Source of the DNA: an uncultured Acidimicrobiales bacterium
GTDB taxonomy: Bacteria > Actinomycetota > Acidimicrobiia > Acidimicrobiales > SHLQ01
DNA length: 64,000 nucleotides
Assembly: GCA_938038815.1 (NCBI GenBank)
Contig: CALHTF010000003.1
Coordinates: 1-64,000 of the forward strand
Direction: 5' to 3'
Both the position numbers and the translations under genes were made by a program. The notes beneath the pieces are model-generated. The model had not been told where the DNA came from. It ran no database searches and saw nothing but the letters and a program-made list of their open reading frames with translations. Every line of letters begins with the position of its first letter. The stretch's first letter is position 1. This document shows positions 39,089 to 47,857 of the stretch, piece after piece.

Positions 39089-39771
39089 GAACCCTTAATT
39101 GCGTTGCGGACGACAACAGTGCCGCCCTTGGGGCCAGGTACGGCACCACGGATAAGAAGCAGATCGCGCTCGAAATCGGTTCCGACAACCTCAAGGTTGA
39201 GGGTCGTGACCTTTTCGCCACCCATGCGTCCGGGCATCTTCTTGCCTTTGAACACTCGGGCGGGGGTTGCGCACTGGCCGACGGCGCCGGGCTTGCGGTG
39301 CACCTTGTGGGCACCGTGGCTGGCTCGCTGGCCTTTGAAGTTGTGGCGCTTCATTGCACCGGCAAAGCCCTTACCTTTGCTGACGGCGGTGACATCGATG
39401 CGGTCGCCATCGGCGAACAGCTTGTTGTCATCTTCACCTTCAGCGCCGGCGGAACCAACGGAGATCTCTTGGCCGACTTCGTATTCGCTTACGTCGTCGA
39501 GGCGCAGCTCAAGGAGCTTCTCGCCTGGCGCAACGCCGGCTTTTTCGAAGTGACCAGCGGTCGGCATGTTCAGTTTGTTGGGGTTGACCTCACCAAACGT
39601 GACCTGCAGCGCACTGTATCCATCGGTGTCGGGACGCTTGATCTGAACAACCCGCAGCGGCGCGACCGACAATACGGTCACCGGTACCACCTGGTTGTTC
39701 TCATCCCAGAGCTGGGTCATGCCGACCTTGCGGCCCACAATCGCTCTACTTGTGGAAGTACTTTTCGTCAT
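39085..39771 (-). CDS. rplC: 50S ribosomal protein L3
   Basis: RAIVGRKVGMTQLWDENNQVVPVTVLSVAPLRVVQIK...GKGFAGAMKRHNFKGQRASHGAHKVHRKPGAVGQCATPARVFKGKKMPGRMGG; start at internal ATG. Confidence 0.96.
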   Translation of the reverse strand: MTKSTSTSRAIVGRKVGMTQLWDENNQVVPVTVLSVAPLRVVQIKRPDTDGYSALQVTFGEVNPNKLNMPTAGHFEKAGVAPGEKLLELRLDDVSEYEVGQEISVGSAGAEGEDDNKLFADGDRIDVTAVSKGKGFAGAMKRHNFKGQRASHGAHKVHRKPGAVGQCATPARVFKGKKMPGRMGGEKVTTLNLEVVGTDFERDLLLIRGAVPGPKGGTVVVRNAIKGS

Positions 39772-39797
39772 CGCGAACTTTCGGTGTTTCACGCGAA

Positions 39798-39842
39798 CGC
39801 TCCGCTTGGGCAATTACTTCAAAAAGAAGGCCCAGCGGAGCG
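39798..39842 (-). promoter_or_regulatory. Long hairpin in the rplC (S10 operon) 5' leader
   Basis: Minus strand CGCTCCGCTGGGC-CTTC-TTTTT-GAAG-TAATT-GCCCAAGCGGAGCG: outer 13-14 bp stem with one bulge plus nested 4-bp stem, ~27 nt upstream of the rplC ATG. Confidence 0.5.
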
Positions 39843-40132
39843 AAGATTCGGTTGTGCCAATTGGTTCCCTGCCGTCTTGCAGCAACAGGCCTTACTGGAC
39901 TTCGGTTTTGTAACGCTTTTTCGGTAATGCAGTTCTACGCCAAGCAAAACGCACTCGGCACAGGAGGGTCAGCCTATAGGTGGCACATACCCCTAGCCAA
40001 CCCGCGCGCCAGGTATCACTGAGGTATTTCTCGACCCTCCAAAGACTCCTCCAAAGACTATTGCTTCGGTATCCCCCGTGGGGCGCGTTGACGAACGCTA
40101 GCGTTGGTCGAAATCCCCTGGAGCACTCGCCT

Positions 40133-41245
40133 ATGACCGAGCATTTTGACCCCGGCGACGCGGCCGTCGGTGAGGTCGTACCGAGCACCGACCGAGATGC
40201 CATGCCCGCGTGGGTTCCTCGGGCGCTTTTGCTGTTTTTCCTTGGCATTGCGGCGTTGTACTACGGCCGGGGCGTACTCGAGTCGCTGCGGTCGTTCTTC
40301 ATCATCTTGTTGATTTCGGCGTTCGTGAGCTTCGCCATCGAGCCGGGCGTGAACAAGCTCGAAGCCATGGGCCTGCGACGCGGGTTCGGCACTGGCTTGA
40401 TGTTCCTGCTCATCACCGGCGGGGTGGCCGGGTTCGGTTTCGCCATCGGTACCGCGCTTGCCGAACAGATCAGCGATTTTGTCGACGCCGCACCCGACAC
40501 CATCGACCGCCTCGAGGCGTGGCTGATAAAGAACGTCAACGAAGACATCACCCTCGAGGCGACCCGCGATCGGTTCCTCGATGGCGGCGATCTCGGTGCC
40601 CGACTTACCGACGCGGCCGGCAACCTGGCCTCGTTTGGAACCACGGTGCTCAACACCCTGCTCCAAGTGTTCACCATTGCGCTGTTCACGTTCTACCTGG
40701 TGGCCGAGGGTCCTCGGTTCCGCCGCCTTATCTGCTCGTTGCTCGCCCCCGAACGCCAACGAGTGGTGCTGCAGGTTTGGGACCTCGCCATCGAAAAGAC
40801 CGGCGGTTACATCGTGTCGAGAGCCATCCTTGCGTTGGTCTCCACCCTGTTTCACTGGGGGGCCTTCGAAGTGCTCAACGTGCCCTACCCGCTCCCGATG
40901 GCGCTATGGGTTGGCGTGGTGAGCCAATTCATCCCGGTGGTCGGTACGTACCTCGCTGGCGCCTTACCGGTGATCTTGGCCCTCATCGACGACCTCCAAG
41001 TCGGCATCTGGACCATCGTGGTCATCATCATCTACCAGCAGCTCGAGAACTACGTGTTTGCGCCTCGGATCACCGCGCAGACCATGGAGATCCACGTGGC
41101 GGTCGCCTTTGGCTCGGTGCTGATCGGCGCCGCCATCCTCGGACCGGTCGGGGCGCTGCTGTCGCTACCGTTCGCGGCGACCGTGCAGGCCTTTATCAGC
41201 ACCTACATCGAACGCCACGAACTGGTAGAAGAAGCTACCGCCTGA
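40133..41245 (+). CDS. AI-2E family transporter (PerM/YdiK-like membrane protein)
   Basis: ALYYGRGVLESLRSFFIILLISAFVSFAIEPGVNKL...YPLPMALWVGVVSQFIPVVGTYLAGALPVILALIDD...ENYVFAPRITAQTMEIHVAVAFGSVLIGAAILGPVGALLSLPFAATVQAFI; start at MTEHFD. Confidence 0.85.
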   Translation: MTEHFDPGDAAVGEVVPSTDRDAMPAWVPRALLLFFLGIAALYYGRGVLESLRSFFIILLISAFVSFAIEPGVNKLEAMGLRRGFGTGLMFLLITGGVAGFGFAIGTALAEQISDFVDAAPDTIDRLEAWLIKNVNEDITLEATRDRFLDGGDLGARLTDAAGNLASFGTTVLNTLLQVFTIALFTFYLVAEGPRFRRLICSLLAPERQRVVLQVWDLAIEKTGGYIVSRAILALVSTLFHWGAFEVLNVPYPLPMALWVGVVSQFIPVVGTYLAGALPVILALIDDLQVGIWTIVVIIIYQQLENYVFAPRITAQTMEIHVAVAFGSVLIGAAILGPVGALLSLPFAATVQAFISTYIERHELVEEATA

Positions 41246-44200
41246 ACCAGGTGGTTTCGGGAGGTGGATTCCGGTTGCCGGCGGCATCCCACGATGCAAC
41301 GTCGGCCCGGTACAGGGTGCCCGACGCAACGGGCACCGACAACGAGAACGTGTCCGATGTGCCGCTGCTTGAGCTCACCACGTTCCAGCGCACCGCCGAC
41401 TGCCACGACGAGGTGGTTTCGTTCCAATAGGCGCCTGTGGACTGGTTCTGGACCTTCACCACGATCCGGTCGAGGGCCCGATCGTCGGTCCCAAAGCCGA
41501 CCAAGGTGCCCGGCGAACCGAGCAACGCAGGCGATGTAGAGGTCGTCGACGCCAGCGCACCACTCCAGCCCGCCTGGGGTCGAACCGTGTCGGGCAGCCC
41601 CGACCGCTCAAAGTAGGTGCGGCCCACGGGTCGCAAGAAGTTCGCGCTGGCGTCGGAAACCGCGACGAGGGCACGGTACGAACCGGTCGACTCGGGAGGA
41701 GCGAACGTCGTCGACCAGTCGAGCGATGGCGACGGCGTCGAGGGTCGGGCCACGAGCGACCAGTACGGCTGGGGCTGCCAGGACTGCGAAGCGAAGTTCC
41801 AGAACATCGTGCTGTCGAGGTTTTCGATCCGCACCAACACTCGGCCAACCGCTACGTTGTCGTTCGCCGTACCGCCCAACTGCACCGTCGAGCTCACCTG
41901 AGCGGGCGACGATGGCGTGGCGGCGGCAAAGGGCGAGTCGAACTCGAGGGTCGGCGCCACGGTGTCGGCGGCTCGGTTGAAATAGGTTCGGAACCCAACG
42001 CTCGCATTGCCCGATGCGTCGTAGGCAACGGCCACCGCCGTGTACGAACCGGTTGTTTCTGGCGGTGCAAAGTCCCACGAGAACTCGAGACTGGCCGACG
42101 GCGTAGCGGGGAACGCGGCCAGCGATGACACGGGAGCGCTTTCCCACTGGTCCGTCTGGGCGTTCCAGTACAGGCCGGTGGCCCGGTCACGCACCCGGAT
42201 GTACACATGCGAAACGCCTTGGTTGTCAGCGGCGCTACCCGTCAGCACGGTCGGTGAACTCACGGCCGCGGGTGCGGTGGGCGACGTCCCGACGAACCGG
42301 TCGCTCAGGGTCAGGGTTGGAGCCAAGGTGTCGGCACCGCTCACAACGTCGAACCAGGTAGCGACGGCGGGGGTTCGTTTGTTGCCGGCCGAGTCGGTGA
42401 CCGAGACCAGCGCTTTGAAACTGCCGGGCGCCGGAGGGGTAAAGCTCTCGGAGAAGTAGGTGAACGTCGTACCCGCAGCCGGTCGGTCGATCAGGTTCCA
42501 GAACGGTGCGGTCTGCCACGAGGCGGTGCCCATGTTCCAGCTGGTGTCGTCGGCCAGGTTCTGGATTCTCATCGTCACCCGGTCGATCGACGCGTTGTCG
42601 CCCGCGATGCCGGTGAGGACCGCGGTGCCGCTAAAGCTGGCCGGCGAACTTGCCGTGGCCCCATTGAGGGCGCCGCCGAAACCAACGTTTGGATCGACAA
42701 GGTCGGGACACGACGCGCCGCCCGTCGGTGCGTAGCGAGCCCGAACGGTCTGGTCGACGGTCGGAACCGTGTAGTCGCGAACTCGGGGTCCGCCAATGTT
42801 CCAGCTACTAAAGCCCAGCTCGCGAACATCGTCACACACCGGCGTTTCCGCCTCGAGGGAGTGTTTGAACCCTTGCACCGTGTCGAGCACAAACGGGCTG
42901 GTACGGGTGACGCCATCGATCACCACATTGGTAACCGCTGCCTTGTCGGTATCGACGGTGATCGCTCGCTTTACCGGTTCGATCTCGACCGTCTTTTGGG
43001 TTTGGGTTCCCGAACTATCGGTGACGGTAAGCGTCACGAGGTAACTGGTATCGCCAGCAAAGTCGTGACCGGTCGTCGGGATGGTGAAGCTGCGGTTCGG
43101 ACCCGCGAGGCCGGTAACCGCTGGGTGAACGTGGTTGTCGTGCACGAGCGAGACATCCCACTGGTAACTCGACGCGTCGAGCAGGCCGTCGTCGGTCGCC
43201 GTGCCGCTCATCGTTATCGACTGCCCGGCGACAAACGTCGACTGATGGGCCGGCGAAGTGATGGTCACGGTCGGCGCGACACCTGCCGTGATCTGAATCG
43301 GAGCCGAGAAGGTTGTCTTGCCACCAGCGGTGACCTTGAGCTGGGCGGTGTACACCCCGGCCGAGGTGTAGGTGTGCGAGGCGTTGCGCGAGCCCGAGGT
43401 CGAACCGTCGCCGAAGTCCCACTGGTAGGAAATCTGGTCGCCATCGGCATCGGTTGCGTTGCCCGAGAACGAAACGGTCAGTGGTGTGGTCCCCGAGGTG
43501 ACATTGGCCGATGCCTGGGTAATGACCGGGGGCGAGTCGGTTCCGCCCAAGTAGCGGACACGACGAAGCTCACTCGTGTTTCCGTTGTACGAGAAGTGCA
43601 TGTAGTAGATGTGGCCGTCTGGTCCGGCACCGATCCACACCGGTTGATGACCCGGAACGCTTTTCAACACCCGGTCCTGGGCAACCGAACCGTTGTTGTT
43701 GAAGGTTGCGTAACGGATCTCTCGTTGCGCGAAGTCGCCGTAGATGTAGGCACCGTTCAGCGAGCCGGGCAGTGCCGACGACCGGAACACCTCACCGCCG
43801 GTAATCGACGCGTTCTGACAGCACGCACCCGCTGGGTCATGTGAGTAGTAGCTGATCGGCGCCGTGACACCCGCCGGGCAGGTCGGACCGCTCTTGGGTC
43901 CGTTGAGCGGACCCTCACACGTGGGCCAGCCGTAGTTCTTGCCCGCCTGGCCAAGGTTGATCTCTTCATACGCGGTCGGCGCATCGTTGCCACCCACGTC
44001 GCCAATGAAGTACCGACCGGTCGGCAGGTCGAAGCTGGTGCGGAACGGGTTGCGGAGTCCGTACGCCCAAATCTCGTCGATGTTTGGACCACCGCCGTCG
44101 TAGAACGGGTTCGAGGTCGGTACCGACCCGTCGGTGTTGATCCGCAGGATCTTGCCGAACACGTTCGACAGGTTCGCCGAGTTGGAGGCCTGAAACCCGT

Positions 44201-44744
44201 CGCCGACCGACAGGTAGAAGCGGCCGTCGGGCCCAAAATTGAGCGACCCGCCGATGTGGTAGGGCCCAAAGGTGCTGTGGAGCGGCCCGGGGTTGGCCCA
44301 GATCACCGTCTTGGTCGCCTTGTCGTTCGCCGACCCGGTGAAGGTGTATCGCGAGATCGTGAGCCGCGAATTGTCGTCGGAGTGATAGGTGTAGAACCGC
44401 TTGTTCGAGGCGAAGTTCGGATCGACGACCAGGTCCATCAGGCCGCGTTCACCGGTCGAATCGATGTCGTCGAGGTCGAAGTAGGTGTACTGGCTCCCGT
44501 TGGCCGGGTCGACCACGTACAGCCGCCCCCACTTGCCACCGACGATCGCTCGACCATCGGGCATCCAGTCGAGCGAGAGCCCATGGGCAAACCCGCCAAC
44601 GACAAACTCGTTGGCGAAATCGGACTGGCTTTGGGCACCCGCGGGCGCCAGGCCAGGCGACGACGTGTTGACCGGGAGTCCAACCGTCACAACCGCCACG
44701 ACCAAGACCGACACAACCGCCCGCCATATGACCGTCTTTTTCAC
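41235..44744 (-). CDS. Giant secreted protein: glucose/sorbosone-dehydrogenase-like propeller + PKD domain + Ig-like repeats
   Basis: Signal WRAVVSVLVVAVVTVGLPV; LSLDWMPDGRAIVGGKWGRLYVVD, GERGLMDLVVDPNFASNKRFYTYHS, PDGRFYLSVGDG, YGLRNPFRTSFD; PKD YQWDFGDGSTSGSRNASHTYTSAGVYTAQL; then ~120-130 aa repeats. Confidence 0.8.
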   Translation of the reverse strand: MKKTVIWRAVVSVLVVAVVTVGLPVNTSSPGLAPAGAQSQSDFANEFVVGGFAHGLSLDWMPDGRAIVGGKWGRLYVVDPANGSQYTYFDLDDIDSTGERGLMDLVVDPNFASNKRFYTYHSDDNSRLTISRYTFTGSANDKATKTVIWANPGPLHSTFGPYHIGGSLNFGPDGRFYLSVGDGFQASNSANLSNVFGKILRINTDGSVPTSNPFYDGGGPNIDEIWAYGLRNPFRTSFDLPTGRYFIGDVGGNDAPTAYEEINLGQAGKNYGWPTCEGPLNGPKSGPTCPAGVTAPISYYSHDPAGACCQNASITGGEVFRSSALPGSLNGAYIYGDFAQREIRYATFNNNGSVAQDRVLKSVPGHQPVWIGAGPDGHIYYMHFSYNGNTSELRRVRYLGGTDSPPVITQASANVTSGTTPLTVSFSGNATDADGDQISYQWDFGDGSTSGSRNASHTYTSAGVYTAQLKVTAGGKTTFSAPIQITAGVAPTVTITSPAHQSTFVAGQSITMSGTATDDGLLDASSYQWDVSLVHDNHVHPAVTGLAGPNRSFTIPTTGHDFAGDTSYLVTLTVTDSSGTQTQKTVEIEPVKRAITVDTDKAAVTNVVIDGVTRTSPFVLDTVQGFKHSLEAETPVCDDVRELGFSSWNIGGPRVRDYTVPTVDQTVRARYAPTGGASCPDLVDPNVGFGGALNGATASSPASFSGTAVLTGIAGDNASIDRVTMRIQNLADDTSWNMGTASWQTAPFWNLIDRPAAGTTFTYFSESFTPPAPGSFKALVSVTDSAGNKRTPAVATWFDVVSGADTLAPTLTLSDRFVGTSPTAPAAVSSPTVLTGSAADNQGVSHVYIRVRDRATGLYWNAQTDQWESAPVSSLAAFPATPSASLEFSWDFAPPETTGSYTAVAVAYDASGNASVGFRTYFNRAADTVAPTLEFDSPFAAATPSSPAQVSSTVQLGGTANDNVAVGRVLVRIENLDSTMFWNFASQSWQPQPYWSLVARPSTPSPSLDWSTTFAPPESTGSYRALVAVSDASANFLRPVGRTYFERSGLPDTVRPQAGWSGALASTTSTSPALLGSPGTLVGFGTDDRALDRIVVKVQNQSTGAYWNETTSSWQSAVRWNVVSSSSGTSDTFSLSVPVASGTLYRADVASWDAAGNRNPPPETTWFRR

Positions 44745-44932
44745 ATCGAAAGTAGTGAAACCCACCGAAAGCCCCTCTGTTGTACGAATAGGAGACAATC
44801 GGCGCAAAGCCCACGAAGTAAACGTCGACCGCCAAAAGGGGCCGAAAGACTCAAAGGCATACCGGGGGATACAGATCCTCGGCCGTTGCGGAGTACCCCC
44901 TCGCGAGGGCGTGCCCTAGAGTTAGGCCTGTT

Positions 44933-47857
44933 ATGTCATGGGGGAAAACAGATGGTTTCGCGCTGCGGGTTCTCGGACCCGTAGCCACCGCGTCGAGCGA
45001 CGACGCCGGCGGCCTGACCCCCCTTCGTGGCCAGCAGGGCGAAGTACTTAGCGTCCTCGCTTCGGCCTACCCAGACCCGGTACGAACCGACGCAATCGTT
45101 ACCGCCATCTGGTCCGTCGACGCCGACCTCAAGGCCCGACGCATCGGACTGGGCGTGGTGATCCACCGGTTGCGGGACCGACTCGGCGCAAACCGCGACA
45201 GCATCGTGAACGAAGCCGGCGCCTACCGGCTCAGCTTGGCGCCTGAGCAACTCGATCATCTGAGGTTCATCGCCGAGGTCGACCGCGCCGAGCGAGAGCT
45301 TGGCAACAACAGCTCGGCCGCCGCCGACCGGCTCACCACCGCGCTTTCGCTGTGGCGGGGCGACTGCTTCGAGCCTTTTTCGGGCAACCCGCTCGTAGCC
45401 ACCACAGCCCAGTATCTAGGCGAGCGGCGTCGAGAAGCTCAAGAGACGCTTCTCGAGGCGTTACTGAATGCCGGCCGGCACGACGACGCCGCCATTTGGG
45501 CCACGCAGTTCGTCGAGACCGAGCCGTACCGCGAGCGCCGCTGGGAACTGTTGATGCTCGCGTTGTACCGGTCGGGTCGCCAGGCCGAGGCGTTGCACGC
45601 AGCGAAGCGGGTCAACGACTTGTTGATCGAGAACCTCGGGGTGTCGGCCGGCCCAGCGATCCAAAAGCTCGAAGTCGACATCTTGAACCAGTCGTCGTCG
45701 CTCGACGGCCCATCGCACCAACCCCAACAGGTTGGATTCGGACAGTTCGTCCGGTCGCTCAATACCACGAGTCGCAAAAATCCCCGGGCCAGCAACCGGT
45801 TTGTGGGGCGCGAGCACGAGCTGCGGAGTTTGGCGGCGGCGCTCGAAACGGAACGCATCGTGACCCTCGTTGGGCCGCCGGGCTCGGGAAAGTCGAGGCT
45901 CGCAATCCAGCATGCGAGCGGCTCCACTGACGAAGAGGTCATATGGATCGACCTCGCCACACTCAACGAAGACTCCTTGTTGCCCGACCTTGTTCGCAAG
46001 CTCGGTGTCATGGCCGGCGAAGACCCAGCGGCGGCGATCTGCAACGCGCTAGACCAGCAGCCAACCCTGCTGGTATTCGATAACGCCGAACGACTTCGTG
46101 GGCCGGTCGGCGAACTCGCCGAAGGTTTGTCGAGCAACTGCCCGAACCTGGTGATCCTCGCCACGAGCCAGATGGCACTCGCGACCTCGAACGAGGTCAC
46201 CATGACCGTCGGGCCGCTCGAAGCCAGCGAAGCACGGCGCCTGCTGCTGACCCGGGCGTTCGGTGCCGACGAGGCCCCCGACCTGCCGGTCGACGACCTC
46301 GATCAGTTGATCGAACAACTCGACGCCATGCCGCTCCACCTCGAGTTGGTTGCCGCCTCGCTGCGCACCACGCCACCGGAGGTGTTGGCCACCCAGCTTC
46401 GGACCTCGTTGGAGGTTGCGAGTTCGCCGAACTACGCCGACGCCCGCCACCGTTCGCTCGACAACACGTTGAACCAGACCCTCGAGCTTCTCCCGAGCGA
46501 CGCTCAGCAACTGTACGAAGTTCTCGGCGTGTTCAACGGCTCGTTCACTCTGGCCGACGTAGGCCAACTCACTGGCCAACCAATCAGCGAGCTCCGGGCT
46601 TCGATGACGAACCTCGCCGAACACTTCTTGGTAACGGTCGGCCGCGAGGCACCAAGCGCCTACCGTCAACCGGCGTCGATGCGAACCCATGCGCGAGGTC
46701 GACTCGCTGACCAGGGCCGACTCGAACAGCTCCAAGAGCTACACGCCAGCCAGTACTTCGACTTGTTGCAAAGCGCCCGCTCCGAGCTTCGCTCGGGTGG
46801 CGAAGAAGCAATGGTTGCCCGGCTGCGCCCGAGCAACGACCAGCTTCGTACCGCCCACCAGTGGTTCCTCGAACGCAAGGACGCTGCCCGATCGGCCACC
46901 TTTGCGATCAACATGTGGGAGTACAGCTTTCTTCGCCAGAACTTCGATCAATACTCCTGGCCTTCCGAGGCGCTCGACCTACCCGGGGTAGACAGCTTGG
47001 CGAACTACCCCGAACTCCTCGGTGTTGCGGCCATGAGCGCTTGGGCCCGCAACGACTATGTCGCGTCGACCAAGTTCGCGAACCAGGCCGAACGAGAAGC
47101 CGAAGCACAAAATGTTCCGGTCCCGATCGCCGCGTTGCGGGCGCTATTCAACGTTGCGGCCCAGACTGCCCGCTACGACGCCGCGGCTGAGTACTTGGAA
47201 AAAACCGTCATCGAGTGTCATGTCCAAAAGGACGACCACGAGTCCTTCCTCACCCACGTCACCTTGGCGCTTGGTCACGTCCAGCTCGGTGACCCGGTAT
47301 CGGCGAAGCGATGCGCTGAACATGGCCTCGAGTTGGCCGAGGCGAGCGGGAGCCCGTCAAACGTCGGCTGGGCGAACTTTGCCCAGGGGACCGTGGTTCT
47401 TGGCACCGACCCGGACCAAGCCGCTCGAATGTTCTCGGCCAGCAGCCGGCTCGCCCGGCTCGTCGACAACCAATGGGTCCATGGCATGGCCTCGACCAGT
47501 TTGGTCACCTGCTTGCGTCACCAAGGTCGAACCCAGCAGGCGATCCGTCTACTCGGCGAAGTGCTCGACGTTTGGGGCCGAGCGCAAAATGTCAGCCAGG
47601 TCGCGCGCGCTGGCCAAGAGTTGGTCGTGTTGCTTCACATCACGGGCGAACGTTCCGATGCTGCAACCGCACTCGCTCACGTCGATCTGCTCGACCAGGT
47701 GCACCCGCTGTTGCCCGACGATCAACAGATTTTCGACGAGCTACGCGGCGATCTGCAGAGCGCCGATGTTTCGGTCGAGCGCTTGCCCGTGAGCGAACTG
47801 GCGGCCGTCCTCGGCGACTTGTTGCCGCCGGTCGTCGACGCCATCGATATTGGCTAG
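44933..47857 (+). CDS. BTAD (AfsR/SARP-like) transcriptional regulator with P-loop NTPase and helical repeat region
   Basis: BTAD-like RFIAEVDRAERELGNNSSAAADRLTTALSLWRG...RREAQETLLEALLNAGRHDDAA; NTPase RFVGREHELRSLAAALETERIVTLVGPPGSGKSRLAIQHA; C-terminal helical/TPR-like. Confidence 0.82.
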   Translation: MSWGKTDGFALRVLGPVATASSDDAGGLTPLRGQQGEVLSVLASAYPDPVRTDAIVTAIWSVDADLKARRIGLGVVIHRLRDRLGANRDSIVNEAGAYRLSLAPEQLDHLRFIAEVDRAERELGNNSSAAADRLTTALSLWRGDCFEPFSGNPLVATTAQYLGERRREAQETLLEALLNAGRHDDAAIWATQFVETEPYRERRWELLMLALYRSGRQAEALHAAKRVNDLLIENLGVSAGPAIQKLEVDILNQSSSLDGPSHQPQQVGFGQFVRSLNTTSRKNPRASNRFVGREHELRSLAAALETERIVTLVGPPGSGKSRLAIQHASGSTDEEVIWIDLATLNEDSLLPDLVRKLGVMAGEDPAAAICNALDQQPTLLVFDNAERLRGPVGELAEGLSSNCPNLVILATSQMALATSNEVTMTVGPLEASEARRLLLTRAFGADEAPDLPVDDLDQLIEQLDAMPLHLELVAASLRTTPPEVLATQLRTSLEVASSPNYADARHRSLDNTLNQTLELLPSDAQQLYEVLGVFNGSFTLADVGQLTGQPISELRASMTNLAEHFLVTVGREAPSAYRQPASMRTHARGRLADQGRLEQLQELHASQYFDLLQSARSELRSGGEEAMVARLRPSNDQLRTAHQWFLERKDAARSATFAINMWEYSFLRQNFDQYSWPSEALDLPGVDSLANYPELLGVAAMSAWARNDYVASTKFANQAEREAEAQNVPVPIAALRALFNVAAQTARYDAAAEYLEKTVIECHVQKDDHESFLTHVTLALGHVQLGDPVSAKRCAEHGLELAEASGSPSNVGWANFAQGTVVLGTDPDQAARMFSASSRLARLVDNQWVHGMASTSLVTCLRHQGRTQQAIRLLGEVLDVWGRAQNVSQVARAGQELVVLLHITGERSDAATALAHVDLLDQVHPLLPDDQQIFDELRGDLQSADVSVERLPVSELAAVLGDLLPPVVDAIDIG

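Noticed and set aside
41264-44984. Multiple plus-strand ORFs opposite the giant dehydrogenase gene
   Set aside because: Frame-shadow ORFs with no domain signal; sense gene clearly has PKD and propeller motifs.
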